Below are positions 5,418 to 8,535 of a DNA stretch of 8,535 bases, piece by piece; position 1 is the stretch's first letter; each line of letters begins with the position of its first letter. The position numbers and the translations under genes were made by a program. The notes under the pieces were generated by a model, which worked only from the letters and a program-made list of their open reading frames with translations, was not told the origin of the DNA and did no database searches. Where the stretch lies: positions 1 through 8,535 of the forward strand of contig JAJYNV010000181.1 in assembly GCA_021786135.1 (NCBI GenBank), read 5' to 3'. This stretch comes from Bacillota bacterium (GTDB lineage: Bacteria; Bacillota; Sulfobacillia; JAJZYS01; JAJYTV01).

Positions 5418-6124
5418 GTCGTCCAGATCCCCCGCAGCACGTCGTCGACCGGTTGACCGCCAAACGCGGGCCAGAGGGCGGGCGCCTTGAGCACGTGGTC
5501 CGTGATCGCCGCATCAAGGCTGTCCTCGAGCAGCTCCCCCCGCTCGGTCCGATACCAGCGGTCGGCCAGTCGCGCGAGTTCAGGATCGTGGGTGGCCACA
5601 ATGACGATGTGTCCTTGGCCCCGCAGCCGCATGAATGTTCTGCGGAGCACCGCCTGCGCCCGGGGGCCGAGCGAGGCCGTCGGCTCGTCCAGCACGAGAC
5701 ATCGGGCCCCGGTCGCCAAGAGGCCGCAGAGCGCGCGGTAGACGGGCTCCGCGGCATCTTCGAGATCCTCCCGGGGCAGGTCGAGAAGCCCCTCGATCCG
5801 CCGCAGCACCGCTTCAGGCTCCAAGTCCGTCTGGCCCTGGAGTCCCAGTGTCACCGAGACCTCAAGCAGGCGACGCGCCCCGAGGACGATGTCCTCGGCG
5901 CGCGCCGGCAGAAAGGCGACCTCAGGCGGCAGGCAAGGTCCCCTGGCAAGGCGGATCTCACCGGCCGCGGGGTGCAATATCCCGGCCAGGGCCAGGAGGA
6001 ATGTCGACTTGCCGGAGCCGTTACGACCTACGACCGCAACCAGTTCGCCCGGAGTCGCCCGAAAGCGGGGAACCTCCAGGCGGAATCCGCCGCGACGCAG
6101 GGAAACGGCCACGGCCTCGAGCAT
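5414..6124 (-). CDS. ecfA1: ECF transporter ATPase subunit (first EcfA) with intact Walker motifs and degenerate signature
   Basis: ABC-type ATPase of 236 residues, shorter than typical EcfA. Walker A is canonical (GRNGSGKST, 33-41). Walker B is CLVLDEP (142-148) with the catalytic Glu147. The switch His is H179 in VATHDPEL. The expected LSGGQ signature, about 20 residues before Walker B, is replaced by E-D-A-A-E (122-126), with Val128-Tyr129-Arg130 following where K/R-R-R is usual. The D-loop reads A-S-L-G (150-153), so its Asp is lost. The Q-loop region FLPARAED (71-78) lacks a Gln. The protein can thus bind and position ATP but cannot offer a functional signature to a partner. The ATG at 6124 shares one base with the rplQ stop (TGATG). 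Its product should pair with EcfA2 and dock on EcfT. The name follows gene order in Bacillota, not biochemical proof. Confidence 0.92.
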   Translation of the reverse strand: MLEAVAVSLRRGGFRLEVPRFRATPGELVAVVGRNGSGKSTFLLALAGILHPAAGEIRLARGPCLPPEVAFLPARAEDIVLGARRLLEVSVTLGLQGQTDLEPEAVLRRIEGLLDLPREDLEDAAEPVYRALCGLLATGARCLVLDEPTASLGPRAQAVLRRTFMRLRGQGHIVIVATHDPELARLADRWYRTERGELLEDSLDAAITDHVLKAPALWPAFGGQPVDDVLRGIWTT

Positions 6125-6462
6125 CAGACGAGCTCGAGCACCGCCATGGGGGCTGCATCGCCGCGACGGGCACCGATGCGCACGACGCGCGTGTAGCCGC
6201 CCTGGCGCTCCTTGTACTTGGGTGCGATGTTGGTGAACAGCTTGCGCACGACATCCTCGTTGAGAATGTAGGCGGCAGCCGCACGGCGGTTCGGTACGGT
6301 GTCCTCGCGCGCCATGGTGATGAGCTGCTCCACGAGGGCCGAGACTTCCTTGGCCTTGGCCTCCGTCGTCACAAACCGCTCGTCGTGCAGAAACGACGTC
6401 ACCTGGTTCCTCAGCAGCATCTTGCGCACGTCCGATCGACGGCCGAGCTTGCGCATGGGCAC
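6124..6462 (-). CDS. rplQ: 50S ribosomal protein L17
   Basis: L17 of 112 residues, a large-subunit protein near the exit tunnel. Hallmarks are M-P-M-R-K-L-G-R at the start, ERFVTTEAKAKEV, FTNIAPKYKERQGGYTRVV and the C-terminal RRGDAAPMAVLELV. The GTG at 6462 is preferred over the ATG at 6456 because GGAGG lies exactly 7 nt upstream of the GTG and 13 nt upstream of the ATG. It follows rpoA after 24 nt and closes the alpha operon, running into ecfA1 with a 1-nt overlap. Confidence 0.97.
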   Translation of the reverse strand: MPMRKLGRRSDVRKMLLRNQVTSFLHDERFVTTEAKAKEVSALVEQLITMAREDTVPNRRAAAAYILNEDVVRKLFTNIAPKYKERQGGYTRVVRIGARRGDAAPMAVLELV

Positions 6463-6486
6463 GGGTATCCCTCCCTTCTTCTGGTC

Positions 6487-7434
6487 TCAGTCTTCGGACT
6501 TGGCCAGGCTGAGACCGGCGTCCGCCAGCTTCTGCTTGACCTCTTCAAGCGACTTCTTGCCGAGGTTGCGGACCTTCATCATCTCTTCGTCCGTGCGCGA
6601 GACGAGCTCCGCGACGGTGTTGATGCCGGCGCGCTTCAGGCAGTTGAACGACCGTACCGAGAGCTCGAGCTCCTCGATCGGCATCTCGCGGAGACGGTCG
6701 CGCTTGTCACCAGGGACATCCGGCGTCGCCGCCGGGCGGCGGGCATCGACGGTGAGCCCCGTGAAGAGCGCCAGGTGGTCCTCGAGAATCCGGGCCGACT
6801 CGACAAGCGCCTCATCTGGGCGGATGCCGCCATTGGTCCAGATCTCGAGGGTCAGCTTGTCGTAGTCGGTGATCTGTCCGACGCGCGTGTCCTCGATCGT
6901 GTAGTTGACGCGGCGGATCGGCGAGAACATGGCGTCCATCGCGATCACGCCGATCGGCTGATCGGGGCGCTTGTTGCGGTCGGCCGAGACATAGCCGCGA
7001 TTCTTCTCGATCGTCAGGTCCATGACGAACTCGGCGCCCTTGTCGAGCGTGCAGAGCACGAGATCGGGGTTCAGAACCTCGATCTCAGGGTCCTGCATCG
7101 CCTCTCCTGCCGTGAGCGGCCCTTCCTGATGCATCTCGACGCGGAGGTTCTTGGGACCCTCGCCGTGCATCTTGAGCGCCAGCGACTTCAGGTTGAGGAC
7201 GATGTCCGTAACGTCTTCGCGCACGCCAGCGACGGTCGAGAATTCATGCAGGACACCCTGAATGCGTACCGACGTAACCGCCGCTCCCGTGAGCGAGGAG
7301 AGCAGGATGCGCCGAAGGCCGTTCGCAAGTGTGATGCCGAAGCCGCGCTCCAGCGGTTCGACGACGAAGCGGCCGTAACCCGTGGCCTCCTGCAGTTCGA
7401 GGCATTCAATCTGAGGCGTCTGAAACTCGTTCAC
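6487..7434 (-). CDS. rpoA: DNA-directed RNA polymerase subunit alpha
   Basis: RpoA of 315 residues, normal for the family. The alpha dimer is the assembly platform for RNA polymerase. The N-terminal assembly domain (about residues 1-230) shows EPLERGFGITLANGLRR, the L-S-S-L-x-G-A-A-V-T helix, GVLHEFSTVAGVREDV and the FSPIRRVNYTIEDTRVGQ segment. After a short linker the C-terminal domain carries ELELSVRSFNCLKRAGI, including the Arg and Asn that contact UP-element DNA in E. coli, and NLGKKSLEEVKQKL. The GTG start at 7434 has GGAGG exactly 7 nt upstream. The gene lies 17 nt after rpsD and 24 nt before rplQ, the usual order, so its level is tied to ribosomal protein synthesis. Confidence 0.98.
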   Translation of the reverse strand: MNEFQTPQIECLELQEATGYGRFVVEPLERGFGITLANGLRRILLSSLTGAAVTSVRIQGVLHEFSTVAGVREDVTDIVLNLKSLALKMHGEGPKNLRVEMHQEGPLTAGEAMQDPEIEVLNPDLVLCTLDKGAEFVMDLTIEKNRGYVSADRNKRPDQPIGVIAMDAMFSPIRRVNYTIEDTRVGQITDYDKLTLEIWTNGGIRPDEALVESARILEDHLALFTGLTVDARRPAATPDVPGDKRDRLREMPIEELELSVRSFNCLKRAGINTVAELVSRTDEEMMKVRNLGKKSLEEVKQKLADAGLSLAKSED

Positions 7435-7451
7435 GTACTGTCCTCCCTCGC

Positions 7452-8084
7452 TCAGCGGGAGTAGAGCTCGACGATGAGGTGCTCCTCAACCGGCACATCC
7501 ACGTCCTGCCGCTCAGGCAGGCGGATGATGCGTCCCTTGTACTGGTCGCGCTGCACCTCGATCCACTCGGGCACCATCCGGCCGTGGCCGCGCTCGACGA
7601 TCTCCTTGATCGAGGCCCTCTCGCGCGAGCGCGAGCGCACCTCAATCTCGTCACCCTGACGGACGATGAACGACGGCACGGAAACCTTGCGGCCGTTGAC
7701 GCTGAAGTGACCGTGCCGGACCAGCTGACGCGCCTGGGGACGCGAAAGCGCGAAACCCATGCGGTAGACCACGTTGTCGAGCCTGCGCTCGAGCAGGGAC
7801 AGCATCACGTCGCCCGTAGGGGACTGGCTGCGCTGCGCGCGATCCACGTAGCGGCGGAACTGCGTCTCCATGACGCCGTAGAAACGCCGCACCTTCTGCT
7901 TCTCGCGAAGCTGCAGGCCATACTCGGAAGCCTTGCGGCGTCCCAGGCCGTGCTGGCCGGGCGGCTGGTTGCGCTGCTTCTTGACGATGGGGCACTTGTC
8001 CGAGAAGCAACGGTCACCCTTGAGGAACAACTTCATACCCTCGCGCCGGCAGAGCCGGCAGGTGGGGCCAGTGTTACGGGCCAT
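7452..8084 (-). CDS. rpsD: 30S ribosomal protein S4, zinc-binding type
   Basis: S4 of 210 residues, a primary 16S rRNA-binding protein that starts small-subunit assembly. The N terminus carries four Cys at 9, 12, 26 and 31 (C-x2-C-x13-C-x4-C), the zinc-knuckle spacing known from Thermus-type S4. Further hallmarks are PPGQHGLGRRKASEYGLQL, EKQKVRRFYGV, LLERRLDNVVYRMGFA and the S4 RNA-binding domain at SRPQARQLVRHGHFSVNG. The ATG at 8084 follows rpsK after 33 nt, with a GGAGG site 13 nt upstream. rpsD between rpsK and rpoA is ancestral and common in clostridia-like Bacillota, whereas Bacillus has moved it elsewhere. In several bacteria S4 is the repressor of this operon; I saw no obvious S4 target inside the window. 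Confidence 0.98.
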   Translation of the reverse strand: MARNTGPTCRLCRREGMKLFLKGDRCFSDKCPIVKKQRNQPPGQHGLGRRKASEYGLQLREKQKVRRFYGVMETQFRRYVDRAQRSQSPTGDVMLSLLERRLDNVVYRMGFALSRPQARQLVRHGHFSVNGRKVSVPSFIVRQGDEIEVRSRSRERASIKEIVERGHGRMVPEWIEVQRDQYKGRIIRLPERQDVDVPVEEHLIVELYSR

Positions 8085-8117
8085 CTTTGCTGCGATCCCT
8101 CCCTTTCTATACGCTCG

Positions 8118-8519
8118 CTATACGCGCCGGCGCTTCGGAGGCCGGCAACCGTTATGCGGGATGGGCGTGACGTCCTTGATCGCCGAGACCTCTGGCCCCG
8201 CCGTCTGTAGGCTGCGGATGGCCGCCTCGCGGCCCGAACCCGGGCCCTTGACGAACACCTCAACCTCACGCACGCCGTGCTCCATGGCAGCCTTAGCCGC
8301 GGTCTCGGCTGCCATCTGCGCCGCGAAGGGCGTGGACTTGCGGGAACCCTTGAATCCCTGCGTACCTGCGGTGGCCCAGGAGAGCGTGGCCCCCTGGGGA
8401 TCCGTGATCGTCACGATGGTGTTGTTGAACGTGCTGCGGATGTGCGCAACCGCACGCTCGATGTGCTTGCGCTCGCGCCGGCGCGGGCGGGCTGCGGTGC
8501 TCGACTTCTTGGTGGGCAA
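8118..8519 (-). CDS. rpsK: 30S ribosomal protein S11
   Basis: Complete S11 of 133 residues, part of the small-subunit platform near the Shine-Dalgarno channel. Hallmarks are AHIRSTFNNTIVTITD, LSWATAGTQGFKGSRKSTP, FAAQMAAE, EVEVFVKGPGSGREAAIR and the basic C terminus HNGCRPPKRRRV. The start is a TTG at 8519, supported by AAGGAGG with 7-nt spacing and by the N-terminal M-P-T-K-K. The rest of the alpha operon (rpsM and genes before it) would lie just beyond the right edge. Confidence 0.97.
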   Translation of the reverse strand: MPTKKSSTAARPRRRERKHIERAVAHIRSTFNNTIVTITDPQGATLSWATAGTQGFKGSRKSTPFAAQMAAETAAKAAMEHGVREVEVFVKGPGSGREAAIRSLQTAGPEVSAIKDVTPIPHNGCRPPKRRRV

Positions 8520-8526
8520 AATCCTG

Positions 8527-8533
8527 CCTCCTT
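8527..8533 (-). promoter_or_regulatory. Ribosome binding site of rpsK
   Basis: AAGGAGG on the minus strand, with the GGAGG core exactly 7 nt upstream of the TTG at 8519. It decides the unusual TTG start of S11. Confidence 0.8.
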
Positions 8534-8535
8534 AC

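Noticed and set aside
4634..6196. Plus-strand open frame of 520 codons opposite ecfA2 and ecfA1
   Set aside because: Antisense to genes with clear ABC motifs. The translation is Arg/Ala/Pro-rich and low in complexity, typical of a composition artefact.
5635..7464. Plus-strand open frame of 609 codons opposite rpoA, rplQ and ecfA1
   Set aside because: It lies antisense to three unmistakable genes. Long antisense frames are expected in GC-rich coding DNA, and its translation shows no recognisable domain.
8107..8125. Direct repeat CTATACGC, 3-nt gap, CTATACGC around the rpsK stop codon
   Set aside because: Two 8-bp copies are too short to mean much. The minus-strand TATAG sequences have no matching -35 box that I can see, so I do not call a promoter.

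Overview
The window is a GC-rich bacterial chromosome segment made almost entirely of closely packed genes. Eleven run on the minus strand and one partial gene runs on the plus strand. Read in the direction of transcription (right to left) the order is rpsK, rpsD, rpoA, rplQ, ecfA1, ecfA2, ecfT, truA, rplM, rpsI, a HAD-family phosphatase gene and cca. The end of an L,D-transpeptidase-like gene converges on cca. An ECF transporter module between rplQ and truA, followed by rplM-rpsI, is the classic Bacillota (Firmicutes) arrangement. The high GC content, GTG/TTG starts and strong GGAGG ribosome binding sites suggest a deep-branching, GC-rich Bacillota lineage. That placement is an inference from gene order and composition, not from a search.

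Right part (6124-8535): the end of the alpha ribosomal protein operon. It encodes S11, a zinc-type S4 with four Cys, the RNA polymerase alpha subunit and L17. Several starts are GTG or TTG, and most are fixed by GGAGG sites exactly 7 nt upstream.

Middle (3317-6124): a compact ECF energy-coupling module (two ATPases and EcfT) followed by the tRNA pseudouridine synthase truA. All four genes are joined by stop/start overlaps. No substrate-binding S component is present, so this is presumably a shared (group II) module serving S components encoded elsewhere. The two ATPases are degenerate in complementary ways. EcfA1 keeps Walker A, Walker B with the catalytic Glu, and the switch His, but has lost the ABC signature and the D-loop Asp. 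EcfA2 keeps the signature and D-loop but has lost the Walker A Lys, the catalytic Glu and the switch His. A heterodimer would therefore have one intact composite ATP site and one dead site. This is the most notable observation in the window.

Left part (1-3316): rplM-rpsI has its own likely promoter (perfect TTGACA box inside the end of truA), a small leader hairpin and a probable TTG start. A strong intrinsic terminator directly follows rpsI. The HAD and cca genes begin immediately after that terminator, so they are probably expressed by read-through or from an unseen promoter. The cca gene and the plus-strand L,D-transpeptidase gene overlap tail to tail by 20 bp. There is no gene-free stretch over 60 bp, and I see no tRNA, rRNA, CRISPR array or mobile element.
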